From IMG/VR virus record IMGVR_UViG_3300046559_000397, positions 1-25,184 of that record: DNA of 25,184 nt; one strand, 5' to 3'. Below are positions 19,268 through 25,184 of the stretch, in pieces (position 1 is the stretch's first letter; every line of letters starts with the position of its first letter). The notes under the pieces are model-generated. The model did no database searches and was not told the origin of the DNA. It saw only the letters and a list, made by a program, of their open reading frames with translations. The position numbers and the translations under genes are program-made. This DNA is from a virus.

Positions 19268-20501
19268 CTTCCGGCAGCACGCGCCACATCAAAACCTTGC
19301 CATCGCCGGCGTAGCTCGACACAAACTTGCGCGCCTCGCGGTGCTTGTTTGCCCTATCCCATGCTTTCCTCACAGCATCGTCGCGCTTGGTTGGGTCGCC
19401 TACTGAGGGATACTTGTGCGCGAAGGCGTCGCGCACAACTGAGTCCTCGACGCAACGCATGACCGGATACCCCGGACCCGGTGCCATCATCTTGCCGCTG
19501 CTGGCCAGTGCATCATCAAGCGCAGCCAACAGCGGCAACAGCGACACATTGGGCCGCCCTGCCCGACTGTGAACCACGATACCGTCCCACTGTACTGTCA
19601 TTTCCACAATTGGCTCACCATCCAGATCACGGCCCATGTCAACCGGCGACAGCCTGAAAGGTATTTCATCGCCGGCCGCCCCGCCCCGCATCTTGCGGAT
19701 GGCCAGCCGCGAGTTACGCAGCACGCCGGTTTGCGATTTCTCACCGAGCACCGAGAGCACAAAGTCGGCGCTGGCTTCCTTGGCACTCGACCCGCGCACG
19801 CCCCGGCTTTCGTCCTTGCCGAAGTGATCGACCACCAGCACGGTAGCGTCCGTTGCTGCCGACAGACGCGCAAGCAGATTCATAACCCGCTGTGCTTCGC
19901 TGGCATCGTTCTGATCTTTGAAGTCGGCGGCAGCGGCCAGCGTATCAACTGCAATGAGTACCAGCCCACAATCGAATTGCTCTGCCAGTTCATGCTTCAT
20001 ACGCTCGCAGAAATTAAACATCTTGTCGTAGGCATCGTCCGCAGACAGCCGTGGCACATTGGTAATCCACTTGAACGGCAGGCGCTTCATGTCCTCGCCG
20101 ATTTCAGTGAACCACGGCGCGATTTTAGCCTTGCGTAATCCCTCCCAGCGCTTGCGGACCTGTGACGGCGCCTCTGCCGCGAACAGGATCACACCGCCAA
20201 CTTGGTCAACTGGTTTGTTTGCAAAGTCGCGTTGCAGAATCAGACACTGCACCAGATCGAGCACGGCAAACGTCTTGCCCATGCCGGACTGGCCGGCCAT
20301 CAGCCCAACGCCCATCTTGGGGACAATGCCCTTGACCAGCCAGCCTTGCGGCGGCGTTTCATCCGGGTCGCCTTCCCACTGGCCTTTGTATTCGTCCGCC
20401 ATCCACGGCTTGTCATGGCCGTTGGCTTTGCGCGCCCATGAAATGTCAGGCTTGTCGTGCCGCGAATTCTTTTCGACGTAAGGCCGGATTTCTTTAGCCA
20501 T
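19242..20501 (-). CDS. RepA-like AAA ATPase / replicative helicase
   Basis: This 419-aa RecA-fold NTPase resembles RSF1010 RepA and AAA_25-type phage helicases. Walker A is GQSGMGKT at about 70-77, then [19 protein letters not shown] at about 105-123, Walker [11 protein letters not shown] (180-189), and sensor [10 protein letters not shown] (221-230) with [14 protein letters not shown]. The first 50 residues are variable. ATG at 20501 is chosen over 20573 because the extra 24 residues overlap the primase frame and look unlike coding sequence. The overlap with the upstream primase is 8 bp, so the two are co-expressed and probably form the replication fork unwinding-priming unit. Confidence 0.85.
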   Translation of the reverse strand: MAKEIRPYVEKNSRHDKPDISWARKANGHDKPWMADEYKGQWEGDPDETPPQGWLVKGIVPKMGVGLMAGQSGMGKTFAVLDLVQCLILQRDFANKPVDQVGGVILFAAEAPSQVRKRWEGLRKAKIAPWFTEIGEDMKRLPFKWITNVPRLSADDAYDKMFNFCERMKHELAEQFDCGLVLIAVDTLAAAADFKDQNDASEAQRVMNLLARLSAATDATVLVVDHFGKDESRGVRGSSAKEASADFVLSVLGEKSQTGVLRNSRLAIRKMRGGAAGDEIPFRLSPVDMGRDLDGEPIVEMTVQWDGIVVHSRAGRPNVSLLPLLAALDDALASSGKMMAPGPGYPVMRCVEDSVVRDAFAHKYPSVGDPTKRDDAVRKAWDRANKHREARKFVSSYAGDGKVLMWRVLPEATTAPVPG

Positions 20502-21414
20502 GCAGGAAGTCGGCGAAGTCGTAACCTTCGTCCTCCGGCGTTCTGATGATTGCGGTGCGCCCGGCCTCGACAAAGCGCGAATAGCACTGCTCTGCCGCGT
20601 AGAGGCCGGCAGCGTCGTTATCGGCCCAGATGCAGATGCCGCCTAGCCCGAATATCACCGGGAACGACTGAATAGCGCCGGCCGAACCAACGGCCCAGAT
20701 CGGTTTGACGCCCGACGCCAGCAACGCCAGACCCGTTTCAAGGCCTTCGCAGATATTGAGACAGTCGCAGGTAGCCAGATCGCTTGCGAATGTTTCGGCC
20801 CTGCTGGTCAGCTTGATGGCGCAGCCACCGACCGGGCCGAGCATCATCGCGCAGTCCTTGGTGGCGTCTTTGGTCAGGAACAGCCGGTGAATTGCTTTCG
20901 GCCTGTCCGTTTCATCGTCGCGGAACAGCGCAATCAACGCCGGCTGTTTGCCATTGCCGCGCGGGCAAACCGGGTGAAAACGAACGACGCTCGCGTCCTT
21001 TGGAAGTAGCAGATCACGGCTGTGCAAGTACCTTTCCGCGTCAGTCGAATACGGCGACCACGACTCTTGCCAGATTTTCAGCGCCAGATCGGACGCCGGC
21101 GCCGCCAGCGGCCTGTTCTCGTAGTGCTTGGCCCACTTGCGCGCATCGACCATTTCGTAGCCGGGAGTCTCGCGGCTCTCGTTATCAAGCCGGCAGCGTT
21201 CCCTTGCGTAGTCTGAATCCCAGAGGCCGCGCGATTTGAGCACGGCAATGACATCGCGCGGATCGCAGCCGGCCATGCAGCGCACTTGCACGGCTTCGCG
21301 CCCGTCGAACACAATGAGCGACGGCGAGCGATCTTCATGCGCCGGGCAACAGCACGCCCACTGCCGGCCCGAACGTTTGCCACCAAGCGCGAGTGCGATT
21401 TGTTCTGCGTTCAT
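20494..21414 (-). CDS. DNA primase with CHC2-like zinc finger and Toprim domain
   Basis: This 306-aa protein has a zinc-binding N-terminus CCPAHEDRSPSL...VRCMAGC, with likely ligands Cys23, His26, Cys46 and Cys50. The Toprim domain shows Glu223 in LNICEGLETGLAL and the DxD pair in IWADNDAAG (about 263-270). The gene is short but contains both domains needed to make RNA primers. The C-terminus ends [12 protein letters not shown]. It starts with ATGA overlap to the nuclease gene and is followed by the helicase. Primase-helicase adjacency is typical of phage replication modules. Confidence 0.88.
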   Translation of the reverse strand: MNAEQIALALGGKRSGRQWACCCPAHEDRSPSLIVFDGREAVQVRCMAGCDPRDVIAVLKSRGLWDSDYARERCRLDNESRETPGYEMVDARKWAKHYENRPLAAPASDLALKIWQESWSPYSTDAERYLHSRDLLLPKDASVVRFHPVCPRGNGKQPALIALFRDDETDRPKAIHRLFLTKDATKDCAMMLGPVGGCAIKLTSRAETFASDLATCDCLNICEGLETGLALLASGVKPIWAVGSAGAIQSFPVIFGLGGICIWADNDAAGLYAAEQCYSRFVEAGRTAIIRTPEDEGYDFADFLHG

Positions 21415-21869
21415 GGCAGCATCTTTTCAAAGATGACCTGATTGAGCGGACAAAAATAGTTGTCCTCAACATTGCCGGTGTTGCTGGCCAGAATGTTGCC
21501 TTTGCGCCACCACGGTTTTGTCCTGTACGGAATGATGGCGCAGTAGGTCATGCTTGCGTTGACGATGACGTAGGCAGCAACATCGTCACCGGCGCGATCA
21601 ACCACGCCAACTCTGGAAACAATCATGTCGGTGTGTGGCCAATCCAAAGCGGACGTAAAATCAATGTCGGGCCGATGTTTGACTTCGTAGCGACGGCGCA
21701 CAATCAAGTCGCCGTCATCAAGGAAATGCTCTGCTTCGCCGGCAGTCGCCGCAACTTTGATGGGCCGGATTTCGACCGAGCAACCCTTTGCGTGAAGGTG
21801 CGCCGCGACCGCGACCATCGCCGACCCGGATGCACGCAGACGTTTCTGAAAACCGGGATGATTGTTCAT
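21411..21869 (-). CDS. Putative PD-(D/E)XK nuclease-like protein
   Basis: This 152-aa protein has HFLDDGDLIVRRRYEVKHRP near residues 48-67: Asp54 followed by Glu62-x-Lys64, the spacing of a PD-(D/E)XK core. Before it lies a beta hairpin SVEIRPIKVA. It may resolve branched DNA or act as a repair nuclease with the adjacent VRR-NUC gene. ATG at 21867-21869 is selected because the preceding stop overlaps it as ATGA; a longer frame would extend into the neighbour. Catalysis is inferred from motif only, and it could be an inactive fold. Confidence 0.68.
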   Translation of the reverse strand: MNNHPGFQKRLRASGSAMVAVAAHLHAKGCSVEIRPIKVAATAGEAEHFLDDGDLIVRRRYEVKHRPDIDFTSALDWPHTDMIVSRVGVVDRAGDDVAAYVIVNASMTYCAIIPYRTKPWWRKGNILASNTGNVEDNYFCPLNQVIFEKMLP

Positions 21870-22303
21870 ACCGACACACTGGCCTTTACGGCGCCCCATG
21901 CTTTGAGTTTGTTGATGGCGTCCTTGTAGTTGTCGCACCAGAAATACGGATAGCCGTTGAGCACGCAGAATTCGGAAAACGATTGTTGCCACTCCGATAG
22001 CTTGCTGCCTTTGCGCTTCAATTCCAGAAAATGCACGCCGCCGAATTCATGCAAATCCTCAAATGTCTGGATTGGCGCCAGCAGAATAAAATCCGGCCAG
22101 CCGACTTGCACGCCCATGCGTTTCAGCCGCATCGCCGTTGCCGGGTGCCGGTACTCGCCGGCCGGGAAATGCGACCAGCGCCAGCCCGGCATCTGCCAGC
22201 GGCGCAGCGTGTCGGCGACCATGCAGTGCGTGACGTACTCTTTGGCCGGCGGTGATTTCACGCCGCGCTGACGTTTGCTTTTGAACAGCGACAATTGCGC
22301 CAT
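21866..22303 (-). CDS. VRR-NUC domain nuclease
   Basis: At 145 aa it has the compact VRR-NUC layout. Catalytic motifs are Asp71 in VGWPDFILL and Glu94-Leu-Lys96 in VHFLELKRKGSKLSEWQQSF, with the conserved Gln about 10 residues on. A Glu near residue 22 (PAKEYVTH) may complete the site. Related phage VRR-NUC enzymes process branched or flapped DNA in replication. AGGGG lies about 8 nt upstream. It is followed by a second PD-(D/E)XK-type protein with ATGA overlap. Confidence 0.85.
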   Translation of the reverse strand: MAQLSLFKSKRQRGVKSPPAKEYVTHCMVADTLRRWQMPGWRWSHFPAGEYRHPATAMRLKRMGVQVGWPDFILLAPIQTFEDLHEFGGVHFLELKRKGSKLSEWQQSFSEFCVLNGYPYFWCDNYKDAINKLKAWGAVKASVSV

Positions 22304-22312
22304 GCGCGACCC

Positions 22313-22558
22313 CTAAGCCGCTGCACTGTTTTGTTCTGGCTCAAAATCCCATAGCCCTTGCGGCGCGTCGTAACCGTTTGCGCGCAATTGCTTTCGCATC
22401 ATCGGGTAAAATCTGGCGGGGAAACTTTTGCGTTCATTCACCCAGTGGTGGACTTGCGGCGGTCGCCGGCGCACCAGCCGCGCCACGGAACTTATGCCAC
22501 CCAGCGCCGCGACCACGGCCGACTGCGTTGAAAGTATTTGTTTTTTGCGTTTAGCCAT
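22313..22558 (-). CDS. Cro-like / carph-isopro HTH regulator
   Basis: This 81-aa protein has a basic start MAKRKKQILSTQSAVVAALG, then GGISSVARLVRRRPPQVHHW and VNERKSFPARFYPMMRKQL. The order matches short phage regulators of the carph-isopro/YdaS type (recalled), where the AARL...PQVHHW helices read DNA. Its C-terminus (PQGLWDFEPEQNSAAA) is typical of these. It lies at the head of the minus replication operon and next to the control region 22559-22866, so it probably represses or activates those divergent promoters. Confidence 0.72.
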   Translation of the reverse strand: MAKRKKQILSTQSAVVAALGGISSVARLVRRRPPQVHHWVNERKSFPARFYPMMRKQLRANGYDAPQGLWDFEPEQNSAAA

Positions 22559-22866
22559 TTTGGAATGCCTTTTTGGGGAGAGGCATTCTCAACGTCGCGA
22601 TGTTTACACAGACCGGCAATGTTTCATTTTGTGCTATTTTGCATCACAACTTTTTTACAAATGAAACGTTTTGACACAGCATGATGCAGAATGAAACACG
22701 CTTGCCCCTACCAGTTACCGCCGAGCGGTTTATGGTCTGTCACGCATTCATCAGAAAACTGTTGCACTGATTTTTTATGAGTTTAAGTTTTTATTATTAG
22801 CAATTTCTAATTAGCCGCCATCCCGAATCCGATTGACCCGGCAGAGTCCGTTGCAGGGAGTAAGCA
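22559..22866. promoter_or_regulatory. Divergent control region between replication and recombination operons
   Basis: 308 AT-rich bases without a gene. It holds three copies of the heptamer ATGAAAC (22661-22667 and 22691-22697 on the plus strand; as GTTTCAT at 22621-22627), spaced 40 and 30 bp apart, an AT-rich stretch (22770-22815), and a hairpin at 22563-22588. TTGACA (22671-22676) is present but no good -10 follows at the usual distance, so promoters are not assigned. These ATGAAAC sites are likely binding sites for the Cro-like protein or host factors. Confidence 0.55.
22563..22588 (-). promoter_or_regulatory. Hairpin covering the ribosome site of the Cro-like gene
   Basis: On the minus strand GAATGCCT (22588-22581) pairs with AGGCATTC (22570-22563), an 8-bp stem with a 10-nt loop (CTCCCCAAAA). 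The AAGG that would act as ribosome site falls within the stem edge, 9 nt before the ATG. This could limit translation of the regulator. Confidence 0.55.
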
Positions 22867-23673
22867 GTGCTGACCCAAGCGCAACTCAAAGCCCGCGAAA
22901 ACAGATTGACCGCTTCCGTTGCGCCGGTGGTCATGGGTGACGATCAATCCAAGCTGACCGAACGCTGGAAGGTCGCCATCGGCGCCATGCCCGAACCGGA
23001 CTTGTCCGATGTGTGGGCGGTGCAGTGGGGATCACACGGCGAAACGTTCACCCTCGACTGGCATGAACGCAAAACCGGCCAGCCGCTGACCGAGCGCGGC
23101 ACGTTCTGCCCGCATCCGACGCTGCCCTATATCGGTTGCACGCTCGACGCCTACCGCGCCTTCGACGATACCGTGCTCGACTGCAAAGTTAGTTCCAGCT
23201 TCAACCCGCTCGACGACATCATCGAATACTACACGCCGCAGATCATCGTGCAGATGCGCTGCCGGCAAGCGGCGCGTGGCGCGTTACTGGTCGTCCACGG
23301 CACCGCCGCCCCGCGCGAACTGGAAATCAAGGCGGACCCGGAATACGAAAAGGAACTGTGGGAGCGCATGGCCGCGTTCTGGCTGTGCGTTGAAACGTTG
23401 ACCCCGCCGATGGCACTCCCCAAGGCCATCCCGCCGTCGCAGTGGCGCAAGATCGTCCTCGACCCCGACAATGAGGGCGTGTGGCCGAACTGGGGGCAGG
23501 ACATGGCGGCGTGCTTGCGGGTGTGGAAGTTCACCAAGGCACACGCCGAAATGTATGCCGAAGCCAACAAGGAACTGCGCGACATCATCCCCGACGATGT
23601 CGGGCTGATCGAGTTTGAAAATATGCGTGTCATCCGCAACCGCGCTGGCAGCATCACCGTGAAGCGAGGCTAA
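22867..23673 (+). CDS. YqaJ-type viral recombinase (5'-3' exonuclease)
   Basis: This 268-aa exonuclease acts with the neighbouring annealing protein in Red-like recombination. The PD-(D/E)XK core is at residues about 90-110: CTLDAYRAFD (Asp94) followed by DTVLDCKVSS, with Asp105-x-Lys107 in place of the usual Glu-x-Lys. Then YYTPQIIVQM (121-130) supplies the conserved Gln. The HGETFTLDWHERKTG segment near 58-72 is typical of YqaJ. The start is GTG at 22867 after GGGAG at 22857-22861. The DCK variant is worth noting but compatible with the family. Confidence 0.85.
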   Translation: MLTQAQLKARENRLTASVAPVVMGDDQSKLTERWKVAIGAMPEPDLSDVWAVQWGSHGETFTLDWHERKTGQPLTERGTFCPHPTLPYIGCTLDAYRAFDDTVLDCKVSSSFNPLDDIIEYYTPQIIVQMRCRQAARGALLVVHGTAAPRELEIKADPEYEKELWERMAAFWLCVETLTPPMALPKAIPPSQWRKIVLDPDNEGVWPNWGQDMAACLRVWKFTKAHAEMYAEANKELRDIIPDDVGLIEFENMRVIRNRAGSITVKRG

Positions 23674-23676
23674 CCC

Positions 23677-24513
23677 ATGTCCCTCCCCGCGCTTGTCCCG
23701 CAGTCGCTGCATGAAGCCATGGAACTGGCCGACCAGCTTGCCAGTAGCCGGCTGATCCCGAAGGATTTTAAGGGGTCGCCGCCCGACATCCTCAGTGCCA
23801 TTTCGCTGGCGCAGCGCTGGCAAATGGACATCTGGGCGGTGATGGAGCATGTGTCGATTATTCAGGGCAAGCGCTTCATCGACGGACAGATGGCGGGCGC
23901 GCTTATCAATGCGCTGGCCAACGTGCAGCGGCCAATCGTTCACACCTACAGGGGCGAAGGCGACGACCGCACCGTCACGGCTTCCGCGACATTCAACGGG
24001 GAGACTAAGCCGCGCGAAATCGAGGTACGGCTGGGTGACGCCCGCACGCCCAACAGCGCTTGGAAAAAACAGCCCGACCAGCAGCTTGCCTATACCGCCA
24101 ACCGGGTCTGGGGCCGCCGCAACTGCCCGCAATTGTTTGTGGGCATCCATTTCAAGGGCGAGCACGTCATCGAACTGGACGCCACCGAAGTCCCCACCAC
24201 CGAACTGCCGCAACTGGCGCAGCCGATTGCACCGGAAGCCGACCCCGACACCGGCGAAATCGGGCCGCGCAATCTGGCCATCGGCGATCAAGAGGAATGG
24301 CTGGCGTGGGGTCAGCGTTTCATGGCCGCCATCGGCGCGGCGGAAACTGAGGAGGACATCAAGCTGTGGCGCGAACACAACGCGGCCGAGCTTGAACTGA
24401 TGGCGACCGACGAGCCGAAGCTTTTTGAAAAGATGATGCTCTACGTCCACAAGCGCGCCGACAAGTTGAAGCCAAAGAAGGAGGCAAAGCCCAAGGAGGA
24501 GGTGCCGCCGTGA
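23677..24513 (+). CDS. RecT-like ssDNA annealing protein
   Basis: This 278-aa protein reads MELADQLASSRLIPKDFKGS then PPDILSAISLAQRWQMDIWA and VMEHVSIIQGKRFIDGQMAG. The pattern (LA..LA.S.L.P..FKG.P.D...A...G...G..P..A...I..I.G.P...G...) is that of phage RecT-type annealing proteins (family knowledge). Around 85-105 VHTYRGEGDDRTVTASATFN is a beta-hairpin, and the C-terminus is acidic/charged (KLKPKKEAKPKEEVPP). Just downstream of the exonuclease, so the pair anneals resected ends. The TGA stop is coupled to the next GTG. Confidence 0.8.
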   Translation: MSLPALVPQSLHEAMELADQLASSRLIPKDFKGSPPDILSAISLAQRWQMDIWAVMEHVSIIQGKRFIDGQMAGALINALANVQRPIVHTYRGEGDDRTVTASATFNGETKPREIEVRLGDARTPNSAWKKQPDQQLAYTANRVWGRRNCPQLFVGIHFKGEHVIELDATEVPTTELPQLAQPIAPEADPDTGEIGPRNLAIGDQEEWLAWGQRFMAAIGAAETEEDIKLWREHNAAELELMATDEPKLFEKMMLYVHKRADKLKPKKEAKPKEEVPP

Positions 24514-24755
24514 CCAAGCGCAGCTTCAACACCCTCATCACAGACATGCGCGTGCTGTGCAAGGACAAGGACGTTGACGATGTCTTTCTCGCCGCCTTTG
24601 CCTTGCTGCTCTCAAGCGTGCATCAGCGCACCGACAACAAAGAGGACGCATTGCGGATGCTCGACTATGTGGCGGCCGGAATGAAGGAGGCGATGGAAAC
24701 GGATTACGACAGAGCCTGTGAGGAGGTGACGTATGGCGCGCACACCCAGCACTGA
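24510..24755 (+). CDS. Hypothetical protein, 81 aa, GTG start
   Basis: The helix-rich product includes LCKDKDVDDVFLAAFALLLS then KEDALRMLDYVAAGMKEAME. GTG at 24510 overlaps the RecT stop as GTGA, which supports translational coupling. No domain recognised. It may accompany recombination or regulate it. It overlaps the next gene by 23 nt. Confidence 0.62.
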   Translation: MTKRSFNTLITDMRVLCKDKDVDDVFLAAFALLLSSVHQRTDNKEDALRMLDYVAAGMKEAMETDYDRACEEVTYGAHTQH

Positions 24756-25008
24756 AGGCAAGGCATTGAAGCTGAAAGATTTGGCAATTCGCTGGGGCGT
24801 GTCGCGTGCAACGGTTTATCGCTGGCGCCGCGACCGCGAAATCCCGCCCGGCGACATCGGTCCTCGCCGGCGCATCTATTCCGAGCGCTTGGTAGAGCGG
24901 ATTGAGGACAGCCGTGTTGTCGAGGACGCGCCGCGCAAGCGTGCCGTGAGCTACGAATTTGACAAGTTGCTGGCTACAGCAGTTTTTGAAACGGGAGTAG
25001 CGCACTGA
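24733..25008 (+). CDS. MerR/HTH_17-like DNA-binding protein (excisionase-type)
   Basis: This 91-aa protein carries a MerR/excisionase-type HTH at about residues 13-45: KLKDLAIRWGVSRATVYRWR then RDREIPPGDIGPRRRIYSER. The LA.RWGVSRATVYRW core is characteristic. The C-terminal half (RIEDSRVVEDAPRKRAVSYE) is charged and could bind a partner. AGGAGGTG lies about 5 nt before the ATG. It may be a recombination directionality factor for the serine recombinase or a simple regulator; the sequence does not choose. Confidence 0.74.
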   Translation: MARTPSTEGKALKLKDLAIRWGVSRATVYRWRRDREIPPGDIGPRRRIYSERLVERIEDSRVVEDAPRKRAVSYEFDKLLATAVFETGVAH

Positions 25009-25172
25009 TGAGCGACCAGACCATCGCCGCAATCGCCCGCCGGGTTGCCGTCAATGCGGCGATCAACGGCTACGAGCGCCGGGACAACAGCAAGATTGAA
25101 TACCTGCAAGCGCTGACCGAACTGTGTGCGGCTGTAAAGGCGGAACAAGATGAGCAACTCCCTCGACAGTAG
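25008..25172 (+). CDS. Small hypothetical protein, 54 aa
   Basis: The product starts MSDQTIAAIARRVAVNAAIN and continues GYERRDNSKIEYLQALTELC, ending DEQLPRQ. It is helical and Ala/Arg-rich with no recognised domain. The ATG overlaps the previous stop (TGATG). Frame completeness before the window end supports it as a real small gene. Confidence 0.55.
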   Translation: MSDQTIAAIARRVAVNAAINGYERRDNSKIEYLQALTELCAAVKAEQDEQLPRQ

Positions 25173-25184
25173 CGGCGTGCTGCT
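25150..25184 (+). CDS. Possible gene start cut by window edge
   Basis: ATG at 25150, preceded by AAGGCGGAACAAG, opens a frame MSNSLDSSGVL that runs off the right edge. It overlaps the end of the previous gene, as many pairs here do. Only 11 codons are visible. Confidence 0.35.
   Translation, partial: MSNSLDSSGVL

Noticed and set aside
23284-24450. Long minus-strand open frame (388 aa) opposite the exonuclease and RecT-like genes
   Set aside because: Antisense shadow of two well-recognised plus-strand genes; no family pattern and no ribosome site.
1-25184. CRISPR arrays, tRNA genes, insertion sequences
   Set aside because: No regularly spaced direct repeats, no cloverleaf-like segments and no transposase motifs were recognised by eye; the repeated leaders are irregularly spaced and tied to start codons.

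Overview
The window is a GC-rich piece of a tailed double-stranded DNA phage or prophage. The host is probably an alphaproteobacterium of the rhizobial group. That host call is inference: several small hypothetical proteins resemble, from memory, proteins common in Bradyrhizobium prophages, and no search was run. No tRNA, rRNA, CRISPR array or insertion sequence was seen. Genes are packed tightly, and many start codons overlap the previous stop as ATGA, GTGA or TGATG, as expected for phage operons.

Layout. (1) 1-10360, minus strand: structural and late genes. In transcription order these are a tail-fibre-like protein, three small or Ig-like decoration-type proteins, fibre A with a small chaperone-like partner, a shortened paralogue (fibre B) with its own partner, a possible lysis or envelope group (two membrane proteins, one secreted protein, one protein with a possible double-psi beta-barrel), a proline-rich protein, the large terminase, and the start of the portal gene, which runs off the left edge. 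(2) 10476-13288: an XRE repressor divergent from a plus-strand operon of about eleven tiny genes, with a shared promoter/operator at about 10822-10872. (3) 13289-15109: a partly non-coding, AT-richer region. It holds a 42-bp near-perfect palindrome flanked by inverted repeats, a clear terminator, an HGG-motif protein, and divergent promoters. (4) 14286-18632: a module in which nine genes on both strands share nearly the same leader, CCAACCAA-(n)-AGGACCA followed by 5-6 nt and ATG. It includes an ArdC-type anti-restriction protein and an RMF-like protein. (5) 18629-19267: a serine recombinase. (6) 19242-22558, minus strand: replication and nuclease operon (Cro-like regulator, VRR-NUC nuclease, second PD-(D/E)XK protein, CHC2/Toprim primase, RepA-like ATPase). 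(7) 22559-22866: a second divergent control region. (8) 22867-25184, plus strand: recombination genes (YqaJ-type exonuclease, RecT-like annealing protein) and small regulators.

How it fits together. The exonuclease/annealing pair and the primase/helicase pair give replication and recombination, driven divergently from 22559-22866. The 10.8-kb switch resembles a repressor-controlled early region and suggests a temperate lifestyle, with the serine recombinase as the only candidate for integration or resolution. The leader-sharing module looks like a co-regulated host-takeover or anti-defence set. The strongest unusual signals are this shared start-associated leader with its associated GC-rich hairpins, the palindrome complex near 14 kb, and the duplicated fibre-plus-chaperone cassette.
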